Below, one piece after another: positions 50,218 to 60,763 of a DNA stretch of 64,000 bases. The DNA comes from Azospira restricta (GTDB lineage: Bacteria; Pseudomonadota; Gammaproteobacteria; Burkholderiales; Rhodocyclaceae). Where the stretch lies: NCBI RefSeq assembly GCF_016858125.1, contig NZ_CP064781.1, positions 3,295,501-3,359,500 on the forward strand, in the 5' to 3' direction. Within the stretch, counting starts at the first letter, position 1, and every line of letters begins with the position of its first letter. A program made the position numbers and the translations under genes. A model generated the notes under the pieces. The model had not been told where the DNA came from, did no database searches, and was given only the letters and a program-made list of their open reading frames with translations.

Positions 50218-50769
50218 TCAGTCCCAGTCGCCGGCGACGATCTTTTCCGCCCAGAACAGCGCGGTGACCGTCTTGGCGTCGGTGATGCGGCCGTCGCGCA
50301 CAGCGGCCGTCGCCTCGGCCAGCGACAGCGTCAGCACGTCGAGGAACTCGTTGTGGTCGAGCGACGGCTCGGCGACCTTGCGCAGGCCGCGCGCGAGGAA
50401 GATCTCGATGCGCTCGTCGGAATAGCCGATGCACGGGTGCATGACGCCGAGGTGGCGCCAATCGCCGGCCTCGTAGCCAGTCTCCTCGAGCAGTTCGCGG
50501 CGCGCCGTCGCCAGGATGTCCTCGCCGGCGTCGATCTTGCCTGCCGGCAGTTCGAGGAAGTCGCGTTGCAGCGGGTAGCGGAACTGGTTCTCGAACAGCA
50601 GGCGGCCGTCGTCGAGCAGCGGGATGATCACCACCGCCCCGGGATGGACGATGTACTCGCGCACGCTCTCGCCGTCGTTCGGCAGGCGCACGCGATCGCG
50701 GCGCACGTCGAGCAGGACGCCCTTGAACACCTGGGCGCTTTCGATCCGTTCCTCATGCAGATGCGACAT
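50218..50769 (-). CDS. Nudix hydrolase (ADP-ribose pyrophosphatase type)
   Basis: A 183-residue cytoplasmic hydrolase. The Nudix box GKIDAGEDILATARRELLEETG fits G-x5-E-x7-R-E-U-x-E-E-x-G fully, and VVIIPLLDDGRLLFENQFRYPL with LELPAGKID is typical of ADP-ribose pyrophosphatases (NudF-like). The ATG at 50769 follows a GTGAGG site; a GTG three codons earlier is too close to AGGA. It lies 70 bases after nuoN on the same strand, beyond a hairpin. The link to NADH dehydrogenase may be by ADP-ribose turnover or simple read-through. Confidence 0.9.
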   Translation of the reverse strand: MSHLHEERIESAQVFKGVLLDVRRDRVRLPNDGESVREYIVHPGAVVIIPLLDDGRLLFENQFRYPLQRDFLELPAGKIDAGEDILATARRELLEETGYEAGDWRHLGVMHPCIGYSDERIEIFLARGLRKVAEPSLDHNEFLDVLTLSLAEATAAVRDGRITDAKTVTALFWAEKIVAGDWD

Positions 50770-50792
50770 CGGCCTCACTCCTGAAACGACGA

Positions 50793-50811
50793 GGCCCGCA
50801 TGACGCGGGCC
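50793..50811 (-). terminator. Hairpin after nuoN
   Basis: A 7-bp GC stem (GGCCCGC with GCGGGCC) around ATGAC is followed on the minus strand by TCGTCGTTT. It is a weak terminator between nuoN and the Nudix gene. Confidence 0.5.
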
Positions 50812-50839
50812 CCGGGGATTGCGGCAGGCGGCTTTGCGC

Positions 50840-52330
50840 TCAGCGCAGCGAATAGAGCAGCGTGTAGGCGCACAGCGACATCAGCGCCTGCGGGAAGACG
50901 CCGAGCACGGCGACGGCGAGGCCGTTGGCCGACATCAGCGCCTTGATACCGAACGGCGCCTCGATCGGCGACGGGTCGGCCGGCGCGTCGAAGTACATCA
51001 GCTTGACCACGCGCAGGTAGTAGAAGGCGCCGATCAGCGAGAAGATCACCGCGGCAATCGCCAGCCACATGTAGCCGGCGGCGACGACGGCCTGCAGCAC
51101 CGAGAACTTGGCGAAGAAGCCGACGAAGAACGGCACGCCCGCCATCGAGAACATCAGCATCATCATGATGCCGGCGAACCACGGGCTGCGCTTGTTGAGG
51201 CCCTTGAAGTCGTCGAGCTGGTCGGCTTCGAAGCCGGAGCGCGCCATCAGCAGGATCATGCCGAAGGTGCCGGCGCTGGTCAGCACGTAGGTGACGACAT
51301 AGAACATCGCCGAGCTGTAGGCGTTCAGCGCGTAGCGGGCGTCGCCGCCGACGACGCCGGTGACCAGGCCGAGCAGCATGAAGCCCATGTGCGAGATCGC
51401 CGAGTAGGCCAGCATGCGCTTCAGGTTGGTCTGCGCGATCGCCGCCAGGTTGCCGATCGCCATCGACAGCACCGAGAGGACGATCAGCATCTGCTGCCAG
51501 TCCTGCGCCAGCACGAGCATGCCGCTGACCAGCATGCGGATGACGATGGCGAAGGCGGCGAGCTTCGGCGCCGAGCCGATGAACAGCGTGATCGCCGTCG
51601 GCGCCCCGTGATAGACGTCCGGGATCCACATGTGGAACGGCACGACGCCGAGCTTGAAGGCGATGCCGGCGACCAGGAAGACGAGGCCCAGCGAGAGCAC
51701 GGTCTTGTTCGCGGCACCCATCTGCAGGCGCTCGGCGACACCGGTGATTTCCAGCGTGCCGGTGGCGCCGTAGATCATCGACATGCCGTAGAGCAGGAGG
51801 CCGGAAGCCAGCGCGCCGAGGACGAAGTACTTCATCGCCGCCTCGGTGGCCTGCACCGAGTCGCGGTTCAGCGCGACCATCGCGTAGAGCGACAGCGACA
51901 GCAGTTCGAGACCGAGATAGACGGTCAGGAAGTGGTTCGCCGAGATCATCACCATCATGCCCAGCGTCGCGAACAGCGTCAGCGTGTAGAACTCGCCGCG
52001 GGCCTGCGGCGCGCGCTCGAGCATGTAGCCGCGGGAGTAGATGACGACGACGAACACGGTTGCGTAGAGCAGCAGCTTGAGGAAGTCGCCCATCAGGTCG
52101 TCGACGAACATGCCGCTGAAGGTATAGACGACTTCCCCGGTGTTGGTGACGAAGGTGATGAAGAAGGCGCCGGCCAGCGTCAGCTGCGTCAGGACGAAGG
52201 TGGCGGTGCGCCGCGCGTCCTTGAGGAAGACGTCGAGGACGAGGATGGCGCAGGCCATCGTCAGGAGGAAGATCTCCGCGGCCGCCGGCGCCAGGTCCGG
52301 CAGTACGAAATTCATTTCGGAAAGCGTCAT
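50840..52330 (-). CDS. nuoN: NADH-quinone oxidoreductase subunit N
   Basis: A 496-residue antiporter-like subunit of the complex I membrane arm with about 14 helices. [36 protein letters not shown] carries the conserved membrane Glu of the proton path, followed by [16 protein letters not shown] and the central Lys region [24 protein letters not shown]. It is the last nuo gene. ATG at 52330 is used, with another Met five residues on. Confidence 0.95.
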   Translation of the reverse strand: MTLSEMNFVLPDLAPAAAEIFLLTMACAILVLDVFLKDARRTATFVLTQLTLAGAFFITFVTNTGEVVYTFSGMFVDDLMGDFLKLLLYATVFVVVIYSRGYMLERAPQARGEFYTLTLFATLGMMVMISANHFLTVYLGLELLSLSLYAMVALNRDSVQATEAAMKYFVLGALASGLLLYGMSMIYGATGTLEITGVAERLQMGAANKTVLSLGLVFLVAGIAFKLGVVPFHMWIPDVYHGAPTAITLFIGSAPKLAAFAIVIRMLVSGMLVLAQDWQQMLIVLSVLSMAIGNLAAIAQTNLKRMLAYSAISHMGFMLLGLVTGVVGGDARYALNAYSSAMFYVVTYVLTSAGTFGMILLMARSGFEADQLDDFKGLNKRSPWFAGIMMMLMFSMAGVPFFVGFFAKFSVLQAVVAAGYMWLAIAAVIFSLIGAFYYLRVVKLMYFDAPADPSPIEAPFGIKALMSANGLAVAVLGVFPQALMSLCAYTLLYSLR

Positions 52331-52343
52331 GTCGATATCCGGA

Positions 52344-53825
52344 TTATTGAATCTTGGTCACGGCCACGTGGCGCAGCAGATCGTTCACCGAGGCGTGCAT
52401 CACCTCGGAGAAGGGCAGCGGATGGACGCCCATGTACAGCGTGCCGGCGGCGAGCAGAGAGAGGATCAGGAACTCGCGGGCGTTGATGTCTTCCATCTCT
52501 TCGACGTGGTGGTTGCCGACGTTGCCGAAGATCACGCGCTTGTACATCCACAGCGTGTAGGCAGCGCCGACGACCATCGTCGAGGCGGCGAAGAAGGCGA
52601 CCCAGAAGTTGTACTTGACGGCGCCGAGGATGACCATGAATTCGCCGACGAAGCCGGAGGTCGCCGGCAGGCCGGCGTTGGCCATCGCGAACAGCATGAA
52701 GAAGGCGGCGAACTTCGGCATCTTGTTCACGACGCCGCCGTAGTCGGCGATCTGGCGCGAATGGACGCGGTCGTACATGACGCCGATGCAGAAGAACATG
52801 GCGCCCGAGACGAAGCCGTGCGAGATCATCTGCACCAGCGCGCCCTCGACACCCATCGCGTTGAACATGAAGAAGCCGAGGGTGACGAAGCCCATGTGCG
52901 CCACCGACGAGTAGGCGACCAGCTTCTTCATGTCGGCCTGGACCAGCGCGACGAAGCCGATGTAGACGACGGCGATCAGCGACAGCGCGATGATCAGGCC
53001 GGCCAGTTGGTGCGAGGCGTCCGGGGTGATCGGCAGCGAGAAGCGGAGGAAGCCGTAGGCACCGAGCTTCAGCGCAATCGCCGCCAGCACGATCGAGCCG
53101 CCGGTCGGGGCCTCGACGTGCGCGTCCGGCAACCAGGTGTGCACCGGCCACATCGGCACCTTGACCGCGAAGGCGACCAGGAAGGCGAGGAAGATCCAGA
53201 TCTGCGCGCCCAGCGGGATCGGCAGCTGGTGCCAGTCGAGGATCGAGAAGCTGCCGCCGGAATTGATGAACAGGTAGAGCTGGGCGATCAGGAACAGCAG
53301 CGAGCCGGCCAGCGTGTAGAGGAAGAACTTGAAGGCCGCGTAGACGCGGTTGGGGCCGCCCCAGATGCCGATGATCAGGTACAGCGGGATCAGCGAGGCC
53401 TCGAAGAAGACGTAGAACAGCATGCCGTCGAGGGCGGTGAAGATGCCGTTCATCAGGCCCGACATGATCAGGAAGCCGGCGTTGTACTGCGCCACCTTCT
53501 GCTCGATCACCTGCCAGCCGGCGAGCACGACGATCACCGTGATGAAGGCGTTGAGGATCACGAAGAGCATCGAGATACCGTCGACGCCGAGGTGATAGTT
53601 GATGTTGAAGCGCGGAATCCAGGGCTTCAGCTCGACGAACTGCATCGCGGCGGTGGTGTAGTCGAAGCCAGTCCACAGCGGTATCGTCACCAGCAGGCCG
53701 AGCACGGCACCAACCAGCGAGAGCATGCGGGCCAGCGGCGCGTTGCGGTCGGAGCCGGTCGCCAGGACGACCAGGCCGGCGATGATCGGGACCCAGATCG
53801 CGAGGGAAAGAAGGTAGCCAGACAT
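52344..53825 (-). CDS. nuoM: NADH-quinone oxidoreductase subunit M
   Basis: A 493-residue antiporter-like complex I subunit. It has about 14 helices with the conserved Glu in [39 protein letters not shown], and the Lys/His segment [36 protein letters not shown]. It lies 13 bases upstream of nuoN and 22 downstream of nuoL. Confidence 0.96.
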   Translation of the reverse strand: MSGYLLSLAIWVPIIAGLVVLATGSDRNAPLARMLSLVGAVLGLLVTIPLWTGFDYTTAAMQFVELKPWIPRFNINYHLGVDGISMLFVILNAFITVIVVLAGWQVIEQKVAQYNAGFLIMSGLMNGIFTALDGMLFYVFFEASLIPLYLIIGIWGGPNRVYAAFKFFLYTLAGSLLFLIAQLYLFINSGGSFSILDWHQLPIPLGAQIWIFLAFLVAFAVKVPMWPVHTWLPDAHVEAPTGGSIVLAAIALKLGAYGFLRFSLPITPDASHQLAGLIIALSLIAVVYIGFVALVQADMKKLVAYSSVAHMGFVTLGFFMFNAMGVEGALVQMISHGFVSGAMFFCIGVMYDRVHSRQIADYGGVVNKMPKFAAFFMLFAMANAGLPATSGFVGEFMVILGAVKYNFWVAFFAASTMVVGAAYTLWMYKRVIFGNVGNHHVEEMEDINAREFLILSLLAAGTLYMGVHPLPFSEVMHASVNDLLRHVAVTKIQ

Positions 53826-53847
53826 AGTGTTCCCTGATTCGTTCTTG

Positions 53848-55872
53848 TTAGGCGCGGACGACCCAGAAGGTCAGCAGCATGACCAGGCCGATGATCATCG
53901 TGAAGGCGTAGCTGTAAATGTGGCCGGTCTGGAAGAAGCGGACGACGGAGGCGATCCAGCCGACCATCTTCGCCGAACCGTTGACGATGACGCCGTCGAT
54001 CACGGCGACGTCGCCACCCTTCCACAGGCCGGTACCGAGCTTGCGCGCACCGCCGGCGAAGAACGCCTCGTTGAACTTGTCGAAGTAGTACTTGTTGTCG
54101 AGCAGCGTGTAGGCCCACTCGAAGCGCGCCTTGATCGCCGCCGGGATGTCCGGGCGCTTCATGTAGAAGAACCAGGAGACGACGACACCGGCCAGCGCCA
54201 GCCAGAACGGCACGGTGACGAAGGCGTGCGCGGCGAGCGCGCCGGCGCCGTTGAAGTGCTCGGCGAGCGCCGCCATCGCCGGATGCGCGGCGGCATCGAC
54301 GTGGATCACGCCCTTGAAGTAGTCGCCGAAGAGCATCGGCCCGATGCCGATGTAGCCGACGATCACCGACGGCACGGCGAGCGCGATCAGCGGCAGCGTC
54401 ACCACCCACGGCGACTCGTGCGGCTTCTCGCCGGGGGCCAGGCCATGGTGGTGGTCGGCGGAGACTTCCTCGTCGTCGTGGTCGCCTTCGTGGTCGTGGT
54501 GGTCCTTGCCGAAACGCTCCTCGCCGTGGAAGACCAGGAAGTACATGCGGAACGAGTAGAAGGCGGTGACGAAGACGCCGGCGAGCACCGACGCGTAGGC
54601 GAAGCCGGCGCCCGGAACGTTCGCGTACTTGACCGCCTCGATGATCATGTCCTTGGAGTAGAAGCCGGCGAACAGCGGCGTGCCGATCAGCGCGAGCGAG
54701 CCGATCAGCGACGTGATCCAGGTGATCGGCATGTACTTCCTGAGGCCGCCCATGTTGCGGATGTCCTGGTCGTGGTGCATGCCGATGATCACCGAGCCGG
54801 CGGCGAGGAACAGCAGCGCCTTGAAGAAGGCATGCGTCATCAGGTGGAAGATCGCCACCGAGTACGCCGAGGCGCCGAGCGCGACGGTCATATAGCCGAG
54901 CTGCGACAGCGTCGAGTAGGCGACGACGCGCTTGATGTCGTTCTGGATGATGCCGAGAAAGCCCATGAACAGCGCGGTGATCGCGCCGATGACGATGACG
55001 AAGCCGAGCGCGGTAGTCGACAGCTCGAACAGCGGCGACATGCGGGCGACCATGAAGATGCCGGCGGTCACCATCGTCGCCGCGTGGATCAGCGCCGAGA
55101 TCGGGGTCGGGCCTTCCATCGAGTCAGGCAGCCAGACGTGCAGCGGCACCTGCGCCGACTTGCCCATGGCGCCGATGAACAGCAGGATACAGGTGACGGT
55201 CATCAGCGACCATTCGGCGGCGCCCCACAGGTTGACCGTGGTCTTGGCGAACTGCGGCGCCGCGTCGAACACGGTCTTGTAGTCGAGCGAGCCGAAGTAG
55301 GCAAGGATGAAGCCGATGCCGAGGATGAAGCCGAAGTCGCCGACGCGGTTGACCAGGAAGGCCTTCATGTTGGCGAAGATCGCCGTCGGCCGGGTGTACC
55401 AGAAGCCGATCAGCAGGTAGGAGACGAGGCCGACCGCTTCCCAGCCGAAGAACAGCTGCATGAAGTTGTTGCTCATCACCAGCATCAGCATCGAGAAGGT
55501 GAACAGCGAGATGTAGCTGAAGAAACGGTTGTAGCCGGGATCCTCGTGCATGTAGCCGATGGTGTAGACGTGCACCATCAGCGACACCGAGGTGACGACG
55601 ATCATCATCGTCGCCGTCAGCGAGTCGATCAGGAAGCCGACCTCGAACTTGTAGTCGCCGGAGGTCAGCCACTGGTAGACCGGGCCGTTGAAGGTATTGC
55701 CGGCCATCACGTCCTTGAACACGAGGCAGGAGGCGACGAAGGCGATGGCGACGCCGGCGATGGTCGCCGTGTGCGCCACCCAGCGCGGGATGATGCGGCA
55801 GAACAGGCCGGCGATGATCGCGCCGACGAGAGGCGCCAGTGGCACCAGCAGATAGAGGCTCTTCATTTCCAT
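53848..55872 (-). CDS. nuoL: NADH-quinone oxidoreductase subunit L
   Basis: The 674-residue distal antiporter-like subunit with the long lateral helix. Visible are FFGWEAVGLVSYLLIGFWY with the key Glu, SAQVPLHVWLPDSMEGPTPISALIHAATMVTAG, and DIKRVVAYSTLSQLGYM. A His/Asp-rich cytoplasmic insertion (KDHHDHEGDHDDEEVSADHHHG, here split by position near residue 465-485) looks like a metal-binding stretch and is longer than in most homologues. It is downstream of nuoK by two bases. Confidence 0.96.
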   Translation of the reverse strand: MEMKSLYLLVPLAPLVGAIIAGLFCRIIPRWVAHTATIAGVAIAFVASCLVFKDVMAGNTFNGPVYQWLTSGDYKFEVGFLIDSLTATMMIVVTSVSLMVHVYTIGYMHEDPGYNRFFSYISLFTFSMLMLVMSNNFMQLFFGWEAVGLVSYLLIGFWYTRPTAIFANMKAFLVNRVGDFGFILGIGFILAYFGSLDYKTVFDAAPQFAKTTVNLWGAAEWSLMTVTCILLFIGAMGKSAQVPLHVWLPDSMEGPTPISALIHAATMVTAGIFMVARMSPLFELSTTALGFVIVIGAITALFMGFLGIIQNDIKRVVAYSTLSQLGYMTVALGASAYSVAIFHLMTHAFFKALLFLAAGSVIIGMHHDQDIRNMGGLRKYMPITWITSLIGSLALIGTPLFAGFYSKDMIIEAVKYANVPGAGFAYASVLAGVFVTAFYSFRMYFLVFHGEERFGKDHHDHEGDHDDEEVSADHHHGLAPGEKPHESPWVVTLPLIALAVPSVIVGYIGIGPMLFGDYFKGVIHVDAAAHPAMAALAEHFNGAGALAAHAFVTVPFWLALAGVVVSWFFYMKRPDIPAAIKARFEWAYTLLDNKYYFDKFNEAFFAGGARKLGTGLWKGGDVAVIDGVIVNGSAKMVGWIASVVRFFQTGHIYSYAFTMIIGLVMLLTFWVVRA

Positions 55873-55874
55873 GC

Positions 55875-56180
55875 TTAACCCTTCAGGCTGTCCAGATCAT
55901 CCACGTGGATCGTCTGCAGGTTGCGGAACAGGACGACCAGGATGGCGAGGCCGATCGCCGACTCGGCGGCGGCCACGGTGAGGATGAAGAAGACGAACAC
56001 CTGGCCGGCGAGGTCCCCGAGGTAGTGCGAGAAGGCGACGAAGTTCATGTTCACCGCCAGCAGCATCAGCTCGATCGCCATCAGCAGCACGATCAGGTTC
56101 TTCCGGTTGAGGAAGATGCCCACGACGCCGATCGAAAACAGGATCGCGCCGAGGATCAGGAAATGAGAGAGTGTCAGCAA
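55875..56180 (-). CDS. nuoK: NADH-quinone oxidoreductase subunit K
   Basis: A 101-residue membrane subunit with three helices. Conserved Glu residues lie in [16 protein letters not shown] and [17 protein letters not shown]. The start is taken as TTG at 56180, giving the family N-terminus [18 protein letters not shown] and the usual 101-residue length, with a GGGGGG stretch just upstream. A TTG four codons earlier gives a poorer fit. Confidence 0.93.
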   Translation of the reverse strand: MLTLSHFLILGAILFSIGVVGIFLNRKNLIVLLMAIELMLLAVNMNFVAFSHYLGDLAGQVFVFFILTVAAAESAIGLAILVVLFRNLQTIHVDDLDSLKG

Positions 56181-56253
56181 GTTGCCCCCCAATGTTCGTC
56201 GTTCAGGGTCGCGTACGCAGGCGCCGCGACCCGGCTCGGATTCGTGTTCGTAT

Positions 56254-56856
56254 TCAATCCCGCTTTTCGGCCGGCATCTGCAGCACGCGCACGCGATCCT
56301 TGGCGCGGACGCGGATCTGCTTGGCCGGATCGGTGCTCTTCGTCGCCTTGCGGCCGCGATAGGTGATCGCGATGGCGGCGACGATCGCCACCAGCAGCAC
56401 CACCGAGGCGAGTTCGAAGGGATAGACGAAATCGGTGTAGATCAGGCGGCCGAGGCTCTTGGTGTTCGACACGCCGGCCGGCACCTGCGGCGCATCGGCT
56501 TCGGCGACGGCGAGCGAGTTGGCGCTGAGCACGGCGCCCAGCTCGAAGACCATCACCAGGCCGACGATCAGGCCGAGCGGCAGGTAGCTCCAGAATTTCT
56601 CGCGCAGGCGGTCGATGTTGATGTCGAGCATCATGACCACGAACAGGAACAGCACCATCACCGCGCCGACGTAGATCAGCACGATGCCGATCGCCAGGAA
56701 CTCGGCCTGCAGCAGCGCCCAGACGCCGCCCGCCGAGAAGAAGGCGAGGATCAGGTGCAGCACGGCGACGACCGCGTTGCGCGCGGTGATCACGCGCAGG
56801 CTGGCGAAGACCAGGATCGCGGAGAGGAAGTAGAAAACGGCAGTCTTGAATTCCAT
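56254..56856 (-). CDS. nuoJ: NADH-quinone oxidoreductase subunit J
   Basis: A 200-residue membrane subunit with five helices, including the pi-bulge helix region [25 protein letters not shown] that shapes the proton path. The C-terminal tail after residue 165 is basic. It is separated from nuoK by 73 bases, the largest gap within this nuo cluster. Confidence 0.95.
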   Translation of the reverse strand: MEFKTAVFYFLSAILVFASLRVITARNAVVAVLHLILAFFSAGGVWALLQAEFLAIGIVLIYVGAVMVLFLFVVMMLDINIDRLREKFWSYLPLGLIVGLVMVFELGAVLSANSLAVAEADAPQVPAGVSNTKSLGRLIYTDFVYPFELASVVLLVAIVAAIAITYRGRKATKSTDPAKQIRVRAKDRVRVLQMPAEKRD

Positions 56857-56868
56857 CGTTCGGTCCCG

Positions 56869-57357
56869 TTAGCGATATTTCGCGTCGGCTTCGCGGTCGG
56901 CGGCGATCTGCGCCTCGTAGCGGTCGCCGTTGGCGAGCAGCATCGCCTTGGTGTAGTAGAGGTCGCCGCGCTTCTCGCCGTGGTACTCGAAAATGCGCGT
57001 CTCGACGATCGCGTCGACCGGGCAGGCCTCCTCGCAGAAGCCGCAGAAGATGCACTTGGTCAGGTCGATGTCGTAGCGGGTCGTGCGGCGCGAACCGTCG
57101 TCGCGCTGGTCCGACTCGATGGTGATCGCCAGCGCCGGGCAGACGGCCTCGCACAGCTTGCAGGCGATGCAGCGCTCCTCGCCGTTCGGATAGCGGCGCA
57201 GCGCATGCAGGCCGCGGAAGCGGAAGCTCTGCGGGGTCTTCTCCTCGGGGTACTGGACGGTGATCTTGCGCGCAAACATGTAGCGCCCGGTCACCGACAT
57301 GCCCTTGAGCAGCTCCTTCAGGAGCAGGCTGTTGAATACTTCCTTGATCGCACCCAT
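56869..57357 (-). CDS. nuoI: NADH-quinone oxidoreductase subunit I
   Basis: A 162-residue peripheral-arm ferredoxin subunit carrying clusters N6a and N6b. Ligands are Cys63, 66, 69 and 73 ([13 protein letters not shown]) and Cys102, 105, 108 and 112 ([13 protein letters not shown]). The N-terminus is amphipathic for membrane contact. It lies between nuoH and nuoJ. Confidence 0.97.
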   Translation of the reverse strand: MGAIKEVFNSLLLKELLKGMSVTGRYMFARKITVQYPEEKTPQSFRFRGLHALRRYPNGEERCIACKLCEAVCPALAITIESDQRDDGSRRTTRYDIDLTKCIFCGFCEEACPVDAIVETRIFEYHGEKRGDLYYTKAMLLANGDRYEAQIAADREADAKYR

Positions 57358-57367
57358 GTCTAAGCCC

Positions 57368-58417
57368 TTACTTCCAGATGTTCCACGGCGACATCATCCA
57401 GACGCCGACGACCGTCAGCCAGACCAGGCAGACCGGGATGAAGACCTTCCAGCCCAGGCGCATCAGCTGGTCGTAGCGATAGCGCGGGAAGGTGGCGCGG
57501 AACCAGAGGAACAGCAGCAGGATGAACGACATCTTGGCGAACAGCCACAGCGTCGAATCCGGCAGGAAACCGACCGGCGACAGCCAGCCGCCGAGGAACA
57601 TGACCGACACCAGCGCCGAGATCAGGATCATGTTCGCGTATTCGGCGAGGAAGAACAGCGCGAAGGCCATGCCCGAGTACTCGGCGTGGAAGCCGGCGAC
57701 GATTTCCGATTCGCCTTCGGCGAGGTCGAACGGCGCACGGTTGGTCTCGGCGACGCCCGAGATCAGGTAGACGACGAACATCGGCAGCAGCGGCAGCCAG
57801 TTCCACGACAGGAAGCCAAGGCCGGCGTTGGCGAACATGCCGCTCTTCTGCGCGTTGACGATGTCGACGAAGTTCAGGCTGTTCGACACCATCAGCACGG
57901 TGATCAGCGCGAAGCCCATCGACACTTCGTAGGACACCATCTGCGCCGAGGCGCGTAGCGCGCCGAGGAACGCGTACTTCGAGTTCGACGCCCAGCCGGA
58001 GAGGATGATGCCGTAGACGCCCATCGAGGTGATCGCCATCACGTAGAGCAGGCTGGCGTCGATGTTGCCGAGGACCAGCGTGTCGGAGAACGGCATCACC
58101 GCCCAGGCGGCGAGCGCCGGCGCGATCGACAGGCCGGGCGCCATCAGGAAGATCCAGGTGTTGGACTTCGTCGGGACGATGATTTCCTTGAGCAGCAGCT
58201 TGACACCGTCGGCGATCGGCTGGATCAGGCCCCACGGACCGACGCGGTTCGGGCCGATGCGCACCTGCATCCAGCCGATGATCTTGCGCTCCCAGAACGT
58301 CAGGTAGGCGACGGCGAGCATCAGCGGCGCGACGATGGCGACGATCTTGGCCAGCGTCCACACCAGCGGCCACGCCGAACCGAACATGCCCGAGACGTAT
58401 TGCATCAGCGTATCCAT
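57368..58417 (-). CDS. nuoH: NADH-quinone oxidoreductase subunit H
   Basis: A 349-residue membrane subunit of eight or nine helices that forms the quinone-site junction. It contains [52 protein letters not shown] and a C-terminal [19 protein letters not shown], all typical. The start follows the nuoG stop with no gap. Confidence 0.96.
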   Translation of the reverse strand: MDTLMQYVSGMFGSAWPLVWTLAKIVAIVAPLMLAVAYLTFWERKIIGWMQVRIGPNRVGPWGLIQPIADGVKLLLKEIIVPTKSNTWIFLMAPGLSIAPALAAWAVMPFSDTLVLGNIDASLLYVMAITSMGVYGIILSGWASNSKYAFLGALRASAQMVSYEVSMGFALITVLMVSNSLNFVDIVNAQKSGMFANAGLGFLSWNWLPLLPMFVVYLISGVAETNRAPFDLAEGESEIVAGFHAEYSGMAFALFFLAEYANMILISALVSVMFLGGWLSPVGFLPDSTLWLFAKMSFILLLFLWFRATFPRYRYDQLMRLGWKVFIPVCLVWLTVVGVWMMSPWNIWK

Positions 58418-60754
58418 TTACGCACGCTCCACGGTAATCGTGCCGAACAGGTCGCCCAGCCCGGCGGTCGTCGCATGGGCCGCGGCGACGCGCACGCAGC
58501 CGGTCGGCACCGTTTCATCGCCCTTCGCGGCGAGCGTCGCCACCCCCGCGCCCTGCTTGACTCGCACCTGCGCGCCGTCGGCGAGGCCGAGGCTGGCCAG
58601 CGTCGCGGCGTTCATGCGCGCCACCGGCGCGGCGGCGTCGCGCGTCAGCTGCAGCGCCGGCGCGCGGCGGGCAAGCATGTCGGCAAAATGGATCGGCACG
58701 TCGCCGATGCGCTGCAGGCCGGTCTCGCCGTCGCCGAGCGACAGCGCGACATCCTTGATGCCGTTGTCGAGGCCGGAGGCGAACTCGGCGCTGGCCGAGA
58801 CGACGGTGTCGCGCACCGCTTCGCTGGAGGTGAAATCGAAGCCCGACAGGCCGAGCACGTTGCCGAGCACGCGCAGCACCTTCCAGCCCGGACGCGCCTC
58901 GCCGAGCGGGGCGACGACGCCGTTGAAGCGCTGGATGCGGCCCTCGGCGTTGATGAAGGTGCCCGAGGTTTCGGTGAACGGGGCGATCGGCAGCAGCGCA
59001 TCGGCATAGTCGGCGACGGCGCCGTCCTTGAACGGCGTCAGCACGACGGTCAGCGCCGCCTGCTTGAGCGCAGCGACGGCCAGCTGACCGTTGTGCGCGT
59101 CGCGGTCGAGGTCGGCGCCGAGCACGACGTAGGCCTGGCGCGGCTGCGCCAGCATCTCGTAGGCGTTCAGGCCGCCGACGCCCGGCAGGGCACCGGCGAC
59201 GTAGCCGCCGACGCTGTTCGCCGCTTCGCCGAGGAAGCCGAAGCTGGCACCGGTGAGCTTCGCCAGCTCCTGCGCCAGCGCCTGCAGCACCGCGGCTTGC
59301 GGATGCTGCTCGGCGACGTTGCCGAGGAAGATCGCGCGCTTCTCGCCGTCGAGCAGGCTCTGCGCGATCGCGCGGCTGCGTTCGCACGGCTCGACCGCTT
59401 CCAGGCCGGCCGGGACTGCGGCGCCCTTGGCCAGCGCGGCGGCCTTGACGATGGCACCGACCGCCAGGGCCAGATCGGCCGGCGAGACGACGACGTTCTG
59501 GTACAGCTTGATCAGCTGGTCGTCGCCGCCGACAGTAACGAGGCTGACCTTGGTGTGCTTCTTTGCGACCTGGCGCAGGCGCTGCGCGACCAACGGCTGT
59601 TCCTTGCGCAGGAAGCTGCCGATCACCAGCGCGGCGTCGAGGTCCTTGATCTCGGCCAGCTTGAGGCCCAGCCACGGCCGGCCGGCCTGCTTGCCGTCGA
59701 CCGAGAAGTCGCGGCGGCGCAGACGGAAGTCGATGTTCTTCGAACCGAGGCCGGCGACAACCTTCTTCAGCAGCGCCAGCTCTTCCAGCGTCGAATGCGG
59801 CGAGGCCAGTGCGCCGAGGGCGGACGGGCCGTGCTGCTTGACGATGTCGTTGAGGCCGTGGGCGACGTAGTCGAGCGCGACGTTCCATTCGACCTCGCGC
59901 AGCTGGCCGTCGACGCGGATCATCGGCTTCGTCAGGCGGGCGTCGCTGTTCAGCGATTCGTACGAGAAGCGGTCCTTGTCGGAAATCCAGCACTCGTTGA
60001 CCGCCTCGTTCTCGCGCGGCAGCACGCGCATGACGCGGTTGTTCTTGATCTGGACGATCAGGTTGGCGCCGACCGAGTCGTGCGGGCTGACCGACTTGCG
60101 GCGCTGCAGCTCCCACGAACGGGCGGAGTAGCGGAACGGCTTCGAGGTCAGTGCGCCGACCGGGCAGAGGTCGATCATGTTGCCCGACAGTTCGGAATCG
60201 ACCGAGCGGCCGACGAAGGTCTGGATCTCGGAGTGCATGTTGCGGTTGGCCATGCCGAGTTCCATGATGCCGGCGATTTCCTGGCCGAAGCGCACGCAGC
60301 GGGTGCAGTGGATGCAGCGGCTCATCTCCTCCATCGAGATCAGCGGGCCGACGTTCTTGTGGAAGACGACGCGCTTCTCTTCCTGGTAGCGCGAAGCGCC
60401 GGCGCCGTAGCCGACGGCGAGGTCCTGCAGCTGGCATTCGCCGCCCTGGTCGCAGATCGGGCAGTCGAGCGGGTGGTTGATCAGCAGGAACTCCATCACG
60501 CCCTTCTGCGCCTTGACGGCGAGTTCGGAGTGCGTGAACACCTTCATGCCGTTGGTCACCGGCGTCGCGCAGGCGGGCAGCGGTTTCGGCGCCTTCTCGA
60601 CCTGCACCAGGCACATGCGGCAGTTGGCCGCGATGGAAAGCTTCTTGTGGTAGCAGAAGTGCGGGATGTAGGCCCCGACCTGCTGGGCGGCGTCCATGAC
60701 GGTGCTGCCGTCGGGGACCTGTACCTGCTTGCCGTCGATTTCGATTTCCAGCAT
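58418..60754 (-). CDS. nuoG: NADH-quinone oxidoreductase subunit G
   Basis: A 778-residue peripheral-arm subunit. The N-terminal 2Fe-2S ligands are Cys34, Cys45, Cys48 and Cys62. HPLDCPICDQGGEC and CIHCTRCVRFG hold 4Fe-4S clusters. The remainder is a degenerate molybdopterin-oxidoreductase-like domain without cofactor (CPVGALTSKPFR, NECWISDKDRF). It is adjacent to nuoH and nine bases after nuoF. Confidence 0.96.
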   Translation of the reverse strand: MLEIEIDGKQVQVPDGSTVMDAAQQVGAYIPHFCYHKKLSIAANCRMCLVQVEKAPKPLPACATPVTNGMKVFTHSELAVKAQKGVMEFLLINHPLDCPICDQGGECQLQDLAVGYGAGASRYQEEKRVVFHKNVGPLISMEEMSRCIHCTRCVRFGQEIAGIMELGMANRNMHSEIQTFVGRSVDSELSGNMIDLCPVGALTSKPFRYSARSWELQRRKSVSPHDSVGANLIVQIKNNRVMRVLPRENEAVNECWISDKDRFSYESLNSDARLTKPMIRVDGQLREVEWNVALDYVAHGLNDIVKQHGPSALGALASPHSTLEELALLKKVVAGLGSKNIDFRLRRRDFSVDGKQAGRPWLGLKLAEIKDLDAALVIGSFLRKEQPLVAQRLRQVAKKHTKVSLVTVGGDDQLIKLYQNVVVSPADLALAVGAIVKAAALAKGAAVPAGLEAVEPCERSRAIAQSLLDGEKRAIFLGNVAEQHPQAAVLQALAQELAKLTGASFGFLGEAANSVGGYVAGALPGVGGLNAYEMLAQPRQAYVVLGADLDRDAHNGQLAVAALKQAALTVVLTPFKDGAVADYADALLPIAPFTETSGTFINAEGRIQRFNGVVAPLGEARPGWKVLRVLGNVLGLSGFDFTSSEAVRDTVVSASAEFASGLDNGIKDVALSLGDGETGLQRIGDVPIHFADMLARRAPALQLTRDAAAPVARMNAATLASLGLADGAQVRVKQGAGVATLAAKGDETVPTGCVRVAAAHATTAGLGDLFGTITVERA

Positions 60755-60763
60755 ATCCCTACC

